64,000 nt of DNA from Mugil cephalus (taxonomy: Eukaryota; Chordata; Actinopteri; Mugiliformes; Mugilidae): the NCBI RefSeq assembly GCF_022458985.1, contig NC_061772.1:5877501-5941500 (forward strand). The letters are read 5' to 3'. Within the stretch, counting starts at the first letter, position 1. Every line of letters begins with the position of its first letter. The translations under genes were made by a program, and so were the position numbers. Positions 29,497-41,300 of this stretch are shown piece by piece. The notes under the pieces were generated by a model. It worked only from the letters and a program-made list of their open reading frames with translations. It was not told the DNA's origin and searched no databases.

Positions 29497-30452
29497 GAAA
29501 TGACATTGGTATTGCTTCAACACAAATAAAATAGACCACATTTAAATCTATAAAATATATAATATACCCATAAAACAGATATCCTATTACCACAGATTTG
29601 CAAAACAATAGTGACAAATAGCTACAATGCCCATATATATTTCTTCCTGTACAAAAATAGTTCTATCTGCATAAGTTCTTTAATGTAACCTCTATATAAT
29701 ATTTAAATAAAGAAATTCATATACACATATACCTGCAACAAAAACAAATATAGATTGCACATGGTTTTGTACAAACAAAAAAATTCAAGTATATTTCAAT
29801 CCATACTGGACTGGCACATATCTCACAGAATCTAAGGCATTTTCCCTTATACAGTGTCCAAAACTTGATTTAAACTGAGAGCTTCAGAGCTCTGCAGCCT
29901 ATCTTCCTGTATGGCTTTATGATGAAGATGTATTTTCCTGATGATTCATTTGACTTTGTCAAATGCAAAAATGGAAATTGAAAAGTGCAGACAAGTTCAA
30001 ACAGTTCGATGGTATATGGTGGCATAGTCCTTAGTGGATATAACTTATCAAAGTCCTGGCCTTGAGGAATGAGAGTGTAAAGTCCCAGAATGTTTGAAGA
30101 GAGTTCTCTCTTTGAGCCACAGGACGTGTCCACTTTGCCAGGTATTTGCACTCTTCTTTTCCTTTCGCCAAGCAGAAAGCAGCACCTGCAGTTTACTCTA
30201 CACTGTGCCATCCAGAGTCTGTAAGGCAGTTGCAGCTGTTTGCAAGCTCTACAGTACATCGCTTAGGTGCAAGGCTCAATCTTCAGAGAAACTCAGTTGT
30301 AGCCAATCTTTCTCTGACTCAGACCTCACGCCTGGAACAAATGTGCTGGAGAATACTTGGCAGGAGACTGAGGCATTTCGAGAATTTCGAGGACAATAAT
30401 TCTGTGCTACTCCCTCGCTTTTGTTCCAAAAATTCTCTTGCAAAGTTCATGC

Positions 30453-31193
30453 TCATGTCCGTCTGAGGAGAGCCTCGAGCCTGTGGACTTGTGAGCCAGT
30501 TTTGCTCCACACGGGCCTCAGTCTGCCCTGCTTCAGCCTCAGTGTGACTCTGTGCACCGGGAGAGATCGACGCCTCCTGCCGTATCCATTAGGGCTGAGC
30601 TTTTCAGAAGGGGCACTCCCAATTCTCAACTTGTTGGTGAGATGCAGGCGGTATGCCAGGTCGTGGACTGCACAGGTGCCCAGCGAACATCCGTTACCGT
30701 ACTGGTTGGCTGGGTTTTTAGACCTCTTTGTTCGGACTTTGGTGTCAGTGCTATAGGGCAAGAAGAAAAGACATCAGTCAGATATTCATTCCTGAGTTGA
30801 CAGTAGCTAAGTATGTCCTTCATCCATTAACAACACATTGCATTGGATTGCATCATTAGCGTCTTACCTGGAATGTGGCAGCAAGGTATCCCTGATATCT
30901 TCTGGTCTGACAAAGTTCTCAGACTCTGCTCTCTTCTCCACCGATACACTGTCAAGATCCCGCCTCAGTCTGCTCCCTAGCCATATGCTTAGTCTGCGAA
31001 AGGAAGAAAAACAGTCTGTTAGTCTTTGCCAGCTAATTCAGCAGACAGGTATCTGCTGTCACAGTCTTAATAGACTATCGCACCATCAGTCCCCTCACCT
31101 TTTTTTCAACTCGGGATTCACTTCAAGCTCCACACAGTGTGCTACTGTTGCCAGTAGACAGCAATAGAGGAAGGACTGGAAGATCAATTTCAT
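30453..31193 (-). CDS. adm: Adrenomedullin precursor (adm), complete
   Basis: Secreted prohormone for adrenomedullin, a vasodilator and (lymph)angiogenic peptide acting through CLR/RAMP receptors (family role). Coding exons in transcript order 31193-31099, 30993-30868, 30750-30453; 519 nt, 172 residues plus stop (human 185). Signal peptide MKLIFQSFLYCCLLATVAHC; PAMP-like segment VELEVNPELKKRLSIWLGSR; spacer with dibasic sites; mature hormone after KVRTKR; ring CSLGTC; C terminus SPNGYGRRRR, giving an amidated Tyr after Gly removal and cleavage at the basic cluster. The ring and amidation signal make the assignment firm. Ring length and gene position (next to ampd3, divergent from sbf2) indicate the AM1 orthologue, not adm2 or the other fish paralogues. 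Confidence 0.96.
30560..30714 (-). other. adm: Mature adrenomedullin segment with amidation signal
   Basis: After the convertase site KVRTKR the peptide starts SKNPANQYGNG, forms the six-residue ring CSLGTC, continues AVHDLAYRLHLTNK and ends SPNGY followed by G and RRRR. The Gly provides the C-terminal amide. Residue limits are approximate at the nucleotide level. Confidence 0.85.
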
Positions 31194-31781
31194 CTTGACT
31201 CCTGTTGAGAGTAGGGGAAACATTTGATTAGTTATTTGTGCTAAAAATTAATATTTGACAACATACAATTCCTAGAGTTTCTCTGTGGACGTAAAAGTCC
31301 TTTGTATAGGTGACAATTTTGCTTGCTTACACAAGAGTCCAAAAGCCAAGTTATTTGCACATATCATTCATTTATTTAAAAAGTTAAGCTAAGGTCAGAT
31401 TTGTCCTGGTTAAGTAAACCTACAACCATGCTTTGGGCCCCTGGCCAGTAATGTGAAGGACACAGTCTACCCAATAAGGGGTCCAAAATAGGCTCAGCTC
31501 ACAAGTCAAACAAAAACTAAAATGCTATTCATCTTATTAATAGCAGAAATTACTTGCAACTGAAACAATATGATATGATGTTCTGCCTCTGTTGGATGCT
31601 TTACATCTTGTAGGCAGTTTCCTCACCCACGCACACAGCGCTAAACTACTTATATAACTAAACAGATAACCTGTCCCTGTCTCTACACTTTTGTCCTGAC
31701 CTCAAAAAAGCCAGGATAAATCCATAACCTTAGTGCACAGCAAATGGCAGCAATGTCTTCATGAAAAGAAAGTGCACAAAC

Positions 31782-31905
31782 CTGTTGTTCTCTGACAGTT
31801 GTGTTGAATGTTGAAAGCTCCTCTTGTAGTCACAAAAGAGTACTCCACAAGTTTCTTGAAATTGCCACTGGTTCTGTAAGGCAGCTGTGTCACTCTGCTA
31901 ATAGC
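31782..31905 (-). other. adm: adm non-coding exon 1
   Basis: Minus-strand exon from a start near 31905 (about 25-30 nt after the TATA box) to a donor at 31781 (AACAACAG then GTTTGTGC). It joins the acceptor before 31201, where GAGTCAAG precedes the ATG. No upstream ATG lies in the joined leader. This matches the gene layout of mammalian ADM, in which exon 1 is non-coding. Confidence 0.6.
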
Positions 31906-31928
31906 TCCTACACACCAGACAGGCAGCC

Positions 31929-31950
31929 TTTATACGCTTGGTGGGAGGGG
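31929..31950 (-). promoter_or_regulatory. adm: adm TATA box and CACCC/GC-type box
   Basis: On the minus strand CCCCTCCCAC (31941-31950) is followed by GTATAAA (31929-31935). TATA plus an Sp/KLF-type box is typical of mammalian ADM promoters. A GACGTG hypoxia-element-like core occurs about 0.8 kb upstream, near 32715, but is only a short match. Confidence 0.6.
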
Positions 31951-34900
31951 CTCATTGAACTGTCAGGCTCTCATCCTCTTCCCCCTCCCCATCCAGTACT
32001 GCTGTCCCATGAGGTGCAACAACGCAACACGGTAAAAAGCTCAGGAATGAGGACAAAAAAAAAAAAACTAAAAAATTTAAACATTGAATAGTTTTGGAGA
32101 TCAAAGGATAAATGCAGCGCTGCCATTGTATCCTGTTTTTGTGATTTGTCATAAGTCATTATACTGACTCATTACACCTCTTTTATTGCTCTGTGAAGGT
32201 TCTCAGTGATCCATGTCATGGTATGGTACTCGGATGAGTGGCGAAGCATCTTTTCAAAGCTTTAGAAGTTCAGTTGCCTTTTTAAAACACTTTTACTCCT
32301 CAAAACCAAGTTTTAAAGTTTAAGTCATACTATAGAAAAAAACTAGTGGTCATCAGTTATGTTCACAGCAGATTATCTCAGTTGACTGCATTCTATAGGG
32401 GACATTAGAAATCTAAAGAAAAGGACTAAACATTCATGCTGTAATATTTGAACTTAAAGGTCAGTTAGGCATAGAATAATGTTTCCAAAGTCAGCTTTTC
32501 AGGGCACTCCCTGACTCAGTGAAGTTCCACACGAGCTTGAAAATACACTGGATAATGAATGTGAGATGTGGAAAGAGAAAAGCATTGAGTAACTGATTAA
32601 ATATAGTAAGTGTGCCCAAGTGTAAACACAGTGTGCTCAATGTATTTGTTTGTACAAGGCAAATATTTGACTCTGGACTTACCGTGGTAACTTACTTAGA
32701 TATCTGGATGAATGTGACGTGGAATTTTACAATTATCTAAAACTTAATCTAGAGTCGGAAAATGAACTTAAATAACAATCTATGATGTATGAACAATATT
32801 GACTGAGACATTTTTCAGATAATCGCACTAATTTGTTGTGGTTACAGGATTCAAGTAATTGGACTTGGCTTTTTGCCTTAGGACCATGAACACAAGAGGG
32901 GCTGATAATGGGAGAGCCATCAAGTCTGCCTCCTTGTCTCATGGGATATCCACTATGAGACACAGTAGATGTCTATTTCACATTAAGTTACTCCAACTAG
33001 CGTCCCTTCAGAAAATCACATGGTGTCCATGTGCTATTATGTTAAAGCTGAGTAACTGAAAACAACAAAGAAAAAGAGCAAATTCAAATGGATTGTGCAT
33101 GAGGAGGGCATGGATAATAAACACAAAAGGTTACAGAAAATGGAATCTGAAAAACATCCATTCAGTGTGTTCGTAACTCTTTATTTGCCACCTAATGCTC
33201 TATCTAACTGTCCTACAGCCAGTGAAACCCTATGAGTAAATCGTTAGAAAGAAACCACCTTTTTTCGGAAGCAGAGTATGAGTCCAGAAAGATTAAACTC
33301 ATGTGCCCTCACACTCGCCTTTGAAATGTTGTAAATACCAGAGGGAAAAAAACTATTAGGTTTTATCAGAGAAGAAATTCCATTGGAAATTTTTTCACGA
33401 GGCACGGTGTAAATCCATTTTACAATAGTTTCAGTTTGGATTTTTGTTTCAGTTTCAGTAAGGAGGACAGAAATGCGCCCACCGTTCTTCCAAGAAAACA
33501 TTTTTTGCCGCACTGGATAATTGACATTCCACTGTGACATATCAGCATCCTATAATTCATATCGTTTATTATTACCACAGAACCTTGCCAAGTTTATTTA
33601 TATCTCCGTGCGACCTCATTTTGCACATGCTGTCATATTTTAAAACACAAAAAAAATATATAAATGGCAAACACATGTGCTGTAAACCAGCAAATGTTTT
33701 GTAAGCACTTTGTAATGATAATTGCCTCCAGCAGACAAGTAATCCCCTTACACGAGTTTACAACAAGAGATGGTGCAATCATGACAGCAAAATTCTGCTG
33801 TTGCTTTTTGGCTCCATATATAGCAATCGCTTTGCTCTCTGTGAAGCTGTCGTTCTGGGATGACAGACAGTTTTTGTACAATCTTTAACTATACGCATGA
33901 CGCGTGGCAGGAAACCTGAGCAAAGACTGTCATATCTGTCCGGAAAATGAGGCTGTTGACCCTGTAGGCACAAATTTGAGAGATGATTCATAAACATTGT
34001 AATACCATGATGAACTCAGAAATGTTGTGTGGTGGCATTCAGAGTCACATGACCTTCCTAACATGATGATCTACACTCACAACTGGTCCGCAGTGCCTTC
34101 ATGTGGTGGCTTGGCTTCAGCTACCTCGGTCTTACATTCCTTTTACAAGCAAACAAAAGAAATATGTGGGATATTAGAAAGACATTCAAAACATGGACCA
34201 AGACAGTGAGGGGAAAAAAATGGAGGAAATTGCTTGCTGAGTTCCTGCAATTGTTGACAGTGAATGTGGTTTGTGTGTCTTGTCTCACACACGTTAGCTT
34301 CAGTGCTGATCCACACATGCTTATACTCTATGACAGCTTTTCCTGTTTTCATAAATATTCATTATTTTGCACTTTCCACAAGCATTTGCCCTGTCCCTCA
34401 CACTGTATCTCAAATCCCAAGCACAGTCGGCTTCACGGATCAACAAAAATAGTGCCTGTGACAGCAGGGAGTTGTTTGTTCCTAGCTCTTGCCACACAAT
34501 TTTGAAATTGAAAATTATATTACTCTGTTGGATGCATGTGAATGTGAATGTTTATTTTCTGGCACTTTTGCCCAATAACAGCTGGGATAGGCTCCAGCCT
34601 CCTGCAACCCTTTAGAGGATAAGTGGTAATAAATAATAGGTGAATGATGGATTGTTCAGTCACTGGTAATTTAAATATTGCTGGAGTGGGAGCCTGTCCC
34701 TAGTGGACAATGGGCAGGAAGCACAGGTCTAAAACAGAGGACAACCAGCCACATGTGTCAATTAACCTTACATTCACGTCACAACCTGCTGAGTCTTAGG
34801 ATTTTTGTTTTAATGAGACGAATATTCCCTCTTTTCTGTTGATAGACTTGACTGCTGGGATAGTCAACATTGAACTGTTTGGTAAATACGGAAAAAAGAT

Positions 34901-35270
34901 CATCCCAAATCATAAATCGGGATGATCGTACTGAAATAATAGGTAACAGGAGTAACATAGTCTTTTATCATAAAACCACATGGGGATCTTCACCGTGCTA
35001 CTTATTATAACACAGAATTAATCTGTAAAATGTGCTTTTGTACATTAAGTCGTTTTGTGCTATTTCTGTGAGCGCATCCAGGCAGAAATCACAGCTGTAA
35101 CACGTTTCCTGCTCGCGTTACCAGCACATTTCCATGAGTTGCAGCAGCATCTCGTTCTGCCCTGCCGTGCTGCCGTCCTTCTCTACAGGGTCCTGTGCTG
35201 TGGGGCTCTGCTGGGAAAACAGAGCTGTATTTGTAAACTGAAGGGCCCACGCCCATGGATGTATCCCGCT
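31951..35270. other. Divergent adm-sbf2 intergenic region
   Basis: About 3.3 kb between the two promoters. It holds a fish-repeat tail at 34567-34650 and a small hairpin at 34898-34927. No gene is supported; conserved regulatory elements are likely, but cannot be recognised without alignment. Confidence 0.6.
34567..34650 (+). repeat. Fish interspersed repeat tail (GGCTCCAGCC type)
   Basis: AACAGCTGGGATAGGCTCCA, then CCTTTAGAGGATAAGTGG and an ATGATGG end, matches the 3' part of a common teleost interspersed repeat. Related pieces are at 42425-42565 and 42725-42910. Confidence 0.65.
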
Positions 35271-35312
35271 CGCGCACGCAAGCGCAGTGACACTCCTTCT
35301 GTCAAACATGGC
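35271..35312 (+). promoter_or_regulatory. sbf2: Candidate sbf2 promoter: NRF1-like and YY1-like sites
   Basis: 35271-35286 (CGCGCACGCAAGCGCA) is close to the NRF1 palindrome, and AACATGGC at 35305-35312 fits the YY1 motif found just downstream of start sites in TATA-less housekeeping promoters. Both lie within about 100 nt of the sbf2 start codon. The local sequence is CpG-richer than its surroundings. Confidence 0.45.
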
Positions 35313-35374
35313 TGTGCTTTGGAAGAAGGAAAAATGCTGAATTGTGTTGGTATATCTCGGGAAAAGCAGCAGAT

Positions 35375-38300
35375 ATGGCTAGATTGGCTGACTATTTCAC
35401 TGTCGTGGGATACGATCACGAGAAAGCCGGTAAGTTTGGCGTGGGCTCGCAGATCGAGCTGAGAAGCTGGTGGGTTTGGGTCCAGGCCGTCAGTCAGTGT
35501 GTGGTGATGTTGATGCTAGATAGCTTTACGGTTAGCTTAGCCACATTGCTAACAGGCGAGACTGGGACCACTTTCTTTTCTTTCATTAGACATTAGCCTG
35601 AATATTATCCGGTGGAATATGTGTTCACACATCAAGCACACGCCTTATGTTAGATCTCCAGTTTTCTCGCGGTGCGTTGCGATATTTCACTTGGATCAAT
35701 TGAAAGTTTTCGTGGATCCAAAATCTGTCACATCCTGTACGTGTTGATCGTGCTCCTGTCAGGTCCTGTGGGCTTTTATAACTCCCAGCAATTGGGACGC
35801 GCTTTAGTACTACTCACATTTGGTCATTTAAGAACAATCCAGGCTCCTCCTTTATCATATTTGTTTGCTGACTCAAACCAGATCAGGATTGGTATTGGTT
35901 TCTAGTGTTTGCGTTTTTTTTTTTTTTGTTTGTTGCTTAATGTTCTTGCACTTTGCTCTATTTTCGGTCTATTTTTACCAGCAGAACTTGTCAATGATTT
36001 GTTGTCTTGTATTTATTTTTGCCGGAAGAGTGCTGAACTTCTTCATGATGGGCGTAACGTAATACAGCTGTGAGAAAGGCAGTCCTTTTGCTCAGCCGAG
36101 CCTCTGCCCTCCTCTCCCTCTCTCCACTGTTGTTCTGTCCTGGGACAGGAAGCTCCTCATGCTTCCATTTACAAGCAGTGCCCCAGGTCCAGCCTCACAT
36201 TCTTTTCATCCGAGACAGGAAACGGCTTTGCACACATATCTAAGCATTCATGGATAAATTCATGAAAACATTTTGGCACTTCGTGCACGTGAAAGCTCCA
36301 CACTGGACAAATGCTGCTTTAGAAATAGCAGCAACGCCTGCGATTTATTGCCACACATGCTTTTTGATGATCCGGTAAGGATGCTGTTATATGAGCAGCC
36401 TGGAGAAAGCAAATATTCTCCTAATCTTCCGTAAAGGATCAAATTAAAGTTCTTAGTCTCTTTCGGTGGCACCCGTCCAGCGCCATGTGTGTTAAAGAGG
36501 GGCCAAGGCAGCTGAATCCTCTTAGTCACCATAGCTCGCGATGCTCAATAGGTAAACAGTGTCTTTCATCAGCTCTGTGCATCCCAGCGCCAACTGACAT
36601 ATGAATATTTCGTCCTCCAGAGACAAAATGTTCCTGGCATCACCAGAGGAGTATGAATGGATTCAAATTCACACAGTCTTACCGGAAACAAAAATACATC
36701 AATTTTCTTTTTTTCTCGCACTGACCCCTCCTAATAATGAAGCTGATTGTTGAGAAAGCAAGTGTGAAAATAACAGATTGTGACACTGCTACGTCTCTTT
36801 TACATGTTCACATTTCTTCTTAAAAAATGACCCCCTATTCCGTATTGAACTGGAATGTCAACTTTCATTGTGTCGTGCTGGATATTATGGAGCACGTCAG
36901 TTTGACTTACTCACACAGCAAAAACTGAAAAAGTATTGAAATTATTCAAAGCAACGGCTTTGCTAAATAAAGTTTGCTTTTTCAAGTGCAGGAGGTCGAC
37001 TAGATGACCTCCTGCACCTTGCTGGTTAATGCAAGCCAGGAATCCCTTTTTTGGGTTATCACCAGTCCCCCGGTGCTCTGCTGGCTTCTGCTCCCCTCGT
37101 GTGACCCACTTTTCATTTCTGGATTTCCCTGAATGGATCAGTTGCAAATAACAGAAGGGATGCAATGCAGTGAGGGATACGCTCGGTCAGAGTTCACCAA
37201 AAATCTAGATCAGTCCATGTAAATGCTGAGTGTATTCTTTTAAAACAAGCACGTCGCGATGAAGAAATAAGAACGCACGCGGTATAGTGCAATGTAGTGT
37301 GCTTTAAATTAGTGAATCTCTCAAAACTCTTTCAGATTGCATGACCCAGTTTCATTGACTTGCTCAGATTATACTTTCTTTTCTTTCTCTCTTGGGGGCT
37401 TATAAAGCCAGGGTGCGTGTCTCCATCGAGAATGTTTGTGATCCTTTAACTGTGGGGCTGGTGGCCTGTATGGAAAAAAGACATATATCTAATGGTCAGT
37501 TCATCGTTCTAAGTGAAAATGGGGCACCTTTAACTTTCATAGGTTAACGCTGATGGTTTGCAGGTTCATCGTTTGTCATACAAAGGGAATGTGTCCTGAG
37601 AGCTGCAATACTTCACATAAGAAATCTGAGTCACCTTGAGATATTTTTATGTACAATGTTGGAATGTGATAATGCCGGTTTTGATGGATGCAGCGTGTGT
37701 GTTTGAAGCTGCACTGTATTCTGTATTCTCTTCACAGTATGCTGCTGCTTCTCTTCACTTGCTGGAGTGTATAGACGGTCCGCTGTGCTGTTTTCCATAT
37801 TTCGCAGTCCGCAGAGTGAAAAGAAGGAATCTACCCAGCTGCTTTTGTGAAACTCTTTATTAGATGGATATCATCACTCTCTATTGAATCAAACTGTTTT
37901 TGGAATGAGTTTCACAGACACCGTGCTCAGTGAATTTATCGTCTGGATTTGTAGGTCTGGGCCCAGAGAATGGCTTACATAATCTAGCACAATTCTGCAA
38001 AATAAAAAAAACACCAAAAACAAACTTCCAGTGGAGCAAAATACTTCCATCTGCCGATTGTTTCACTGCATGGTATGCTATGTGTCATAATATGTATACC
38101 TGCAGAGGTGCAAATAAGCAAGCTTTCATCATTTGCAGCGGTGCAAAAAGCGGAACGAAGAATGAATCCATACTGAGCCTTTCATGAATTGACTTTCTGT
38201 TACAACTTCTCAAAGAGTGTTTGTTTTTTGTGCTGGCTCTTGTCACGCCCACGAGGGAAGTACTTTGGCAATAAAGCACCCTTTTCTTAAACAAAAAATG

Positions 38301-41300
38301 GCATTTGAACTTCTGAGAGGTTTTTGTTTTTTTCCTGCTATTTTTGCTCACATATTTTATTGTGTTGGAAACAGGAACATGTTGGTGCTTTGGTGGTTTC
38401 TCGTAATGGCTGTCTTCCTACATTTGTGCGCTTAACTCGGTCATTAGACTGTCTCTCATTGTAGGCTGTGAAGTGGCGTTCCATGACCGTTCACCCGTTG
38501 GGGTTCATAGTTTCTTTTACTAGATCTTTCTATTAGCTTCGAGCACGGCTTGACTCACGATCACAAGGCTTTGGGCTGACTTCTGACCTCAAAAGTTGTC
38601 TTGTTATTGTGCCTCTACAATTTAAACTGCACGCTGCAGACCTATCGTTTCCTTTCTCGCAGCATTTTCCGATTGCAGCATACATTTTTCTTTCTCGTAA
38701 TCTTACAGAATAAGTTTATCGAGTGCTTTAAAAAGCAGTGTTTGTAGACTTACAAACCTTTTTGCTTAAACAAAGTTCAACAAAATATTAACTTCTTAGA
38801 TCAGTTCAAGATTATATCAGACAGCTGTTTATTTACGCTGATGTGATGGCTGAGAGCCACATTTTAACTTAGTAAGTCCTAAATTTAGCCAAGTAATGCC
38901 ATGGAGTAAACTCTGTTTGGGAACACTCGCCTCCAACAGCTGGAGATGTTGATTTCCAGATCCTGAAGTGCCGCCATGTGTTGTTTTTTGGTTTTCTAAA
39001 TCATTAGCTATTCAAGGCAAGTCACGATGTGTAGTCTGTTTTGTTTTATCATTGGTAACATAAACACATGTTTTTGTGTGAAATGGTGGCTGGGTAATGA
39101 TGCCAAACTGAGCTGTTTGTAATATTTGTGTGCGTGTGCATTTGGGGGCCATGTCAACACTTTGTGCTGTTTTTGCGTGCGTGTCTGTGTCAGGCTGCAT
39201 CCTGCTGGGAAGGAGTGTCATTGCTATGGGCTGGGGGTGTCTGGTCTGGTCTGGTCTGGTCTGGTCTGGTCTGGTCTAGGCTGGGGGTACATTGAGTGTC
39301 AAGTACGCTAACGTCGGTCTCTGCACTTCATACACATGAATACTAAAAATGCTTTTGAGACGTGGCATTGTGTGGGCGAATGCATGTAAGATTAAATAAA
39401 GTATCATCAGATAAATGTAATTTATAGTTAACTGTTGACTTTCAATCCAACTTTGCTAAGTAGGACTAATGAACCGAGGCTAGTTCATGGTACGTGCCGT
39501 TTTGTCCGTCAGGTTAAATTCAGAACAGGTGAGCGAACGGCGCGCGTGGAGGAGCTGAGGGAGACGGCTCTGAGGAGGAGAGGGAGGGAGAGATGTTTGC
39601 AGGAGCAATAGGAAAAACAACGCAAACTCAACAATGTTTGAAACGTGCTGAAATATTCGCGAGTCATTATGAGACCGTGCCGGAGTACATTAGACCCTGG
39701 TGGGCCGCCATAATATTTACATTGTATGGGAAACGCTGGTTTTCTGTTTAAGCTGTAGCCTACATTACATTTGGCCGTTGTCTTGAGTTTATCATGTGAT
39801 TTTTGTGACTTCATATTACCCTGTGGCATCCGCAGCAATGAAGATCTAATTTTATTGAAACATTGTGCACTGTATGAGACTCTCCTTCAATAAATTACCT
39901 TAAGATCTTTAAGCTAAAAGCTATAAAGAACAAGGCGTCAGTCACGTTTTGTAATTTTTAAATTAACTTATGGCTTAAACATTAAGTAACCAGGTGCACA
40001 ACCACGCATTTAGGTTTAGTTGTATTTTAGTCTCTCATACTAGTTCAAAACTGTTCAAAACAGATGCAGCAAGACTGTGCATAACGTGGCCAAACTTATT
40101 AAGTCCAAATTATTATCTCCAAAGACAGACATCATGGCAGGAACCCACACTTGTGTGTCTGCAGTTTTTAGTATGTACTGTAGCAGCTTGTAAATGGTTT
40201 ATTTGGTTAAAAACATCCACTTTCACTTTGTCTTTTTCCACATCTGTCCTCTGACCCTACAATAGCTACGGGGATTTATCAGAAAGAGGAAACTCTCGTA
40301 CGTTATAAATGTCAGGCCTGGTGTTATTTCAGCACCAACAAGCTGCTCGCGGTTTACAAAGGTTCACCGTTAATGCTGCTAAGGGTAAGGCTGAGTAAGA
40401 TGGCAGCTGTTTTGCTTCTATTTTACATCTTGGATTTCCAGCCTCCATTGATTGTTTTCTTTTTAACACATTTGGCAGCTTCTAGTTTGGATTCCGAGTT
40501 TGTGGTGGGAAGCATCCTGACCACAGTGGAGGAGTTCCTTCCTCTCTGTTGTAGTTTAACACTGATATGTAGGGAAACTCCACTGACTACTGTTACCTCA
40601 GTCACAGTCTGTTGATAACATGTTAAACAGCGAGGAGCATTGTGATTGCTGCGGTCATGCAAATTATACTAAAGTTCATGGCAGGAAACGCTTTAGTCAT
40701 AACATTTAAAAAGTAAATTAACATCTTTGATGGAATAGGTTGACAGGAGGGAGCTGACACAAGAACAAAAATCTGCAAGACATTTGATCATTCCTTTATC
40801 TCAGGCACGCTCAACGTTTCCTTCCACTGATGAAACCCTGTCACAATAATATCTATACTTAGTGTCTATATCTAAACTAGTGTTGAACTGAGATGAACTC
40901 AGTCTGTATCAAGAAGAAATATATCAACAGATGGAAAAAAGAAGAGTCACCTTTTGGATGACGGAAGCATCTGCCTGAGTGATGACTATGGCATTGTTAG
41001 CAGCTTAGATTTTATGAGCATAGTGAAGGAGCAAGTGGTGAAGATATGACTGGTTTGAAGTTGCAGAAAAACCTCTTGAGAATCACACGTCAGTGGAATG
41101 TTGAGATTAGCCTCATTTATTGTTTTCAGTGGGATACAAAGCTGCACATCTATCGCTATGAGCGAACAGGAGTGTGAGTAAACCGTGTCCTCTCTGTGTG
41201 GAAGGTAATTTCTCTGAAACTCCTCTCCTGTTCGACACGTCTTTCTATCCTCCCCACACTTTGTCCTGGCCGTGACCTTAAGGCAGTCAGTCTCTCTTTA

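Noticed and set aside
30094..30800. Several plus-strand open frames over adm
   Set aside because: They are antisense shadows of the adm last exon and 3' UTR; the minus strand carries the conserved hormone with correct splicing.
36260..36532. 90-codon minus-strand frame in sbf2 intron 1
   Set aside because: No recognised family, no splice signals or promoter context. It may be conserved non-coding DNA, but that cannot be judged here.
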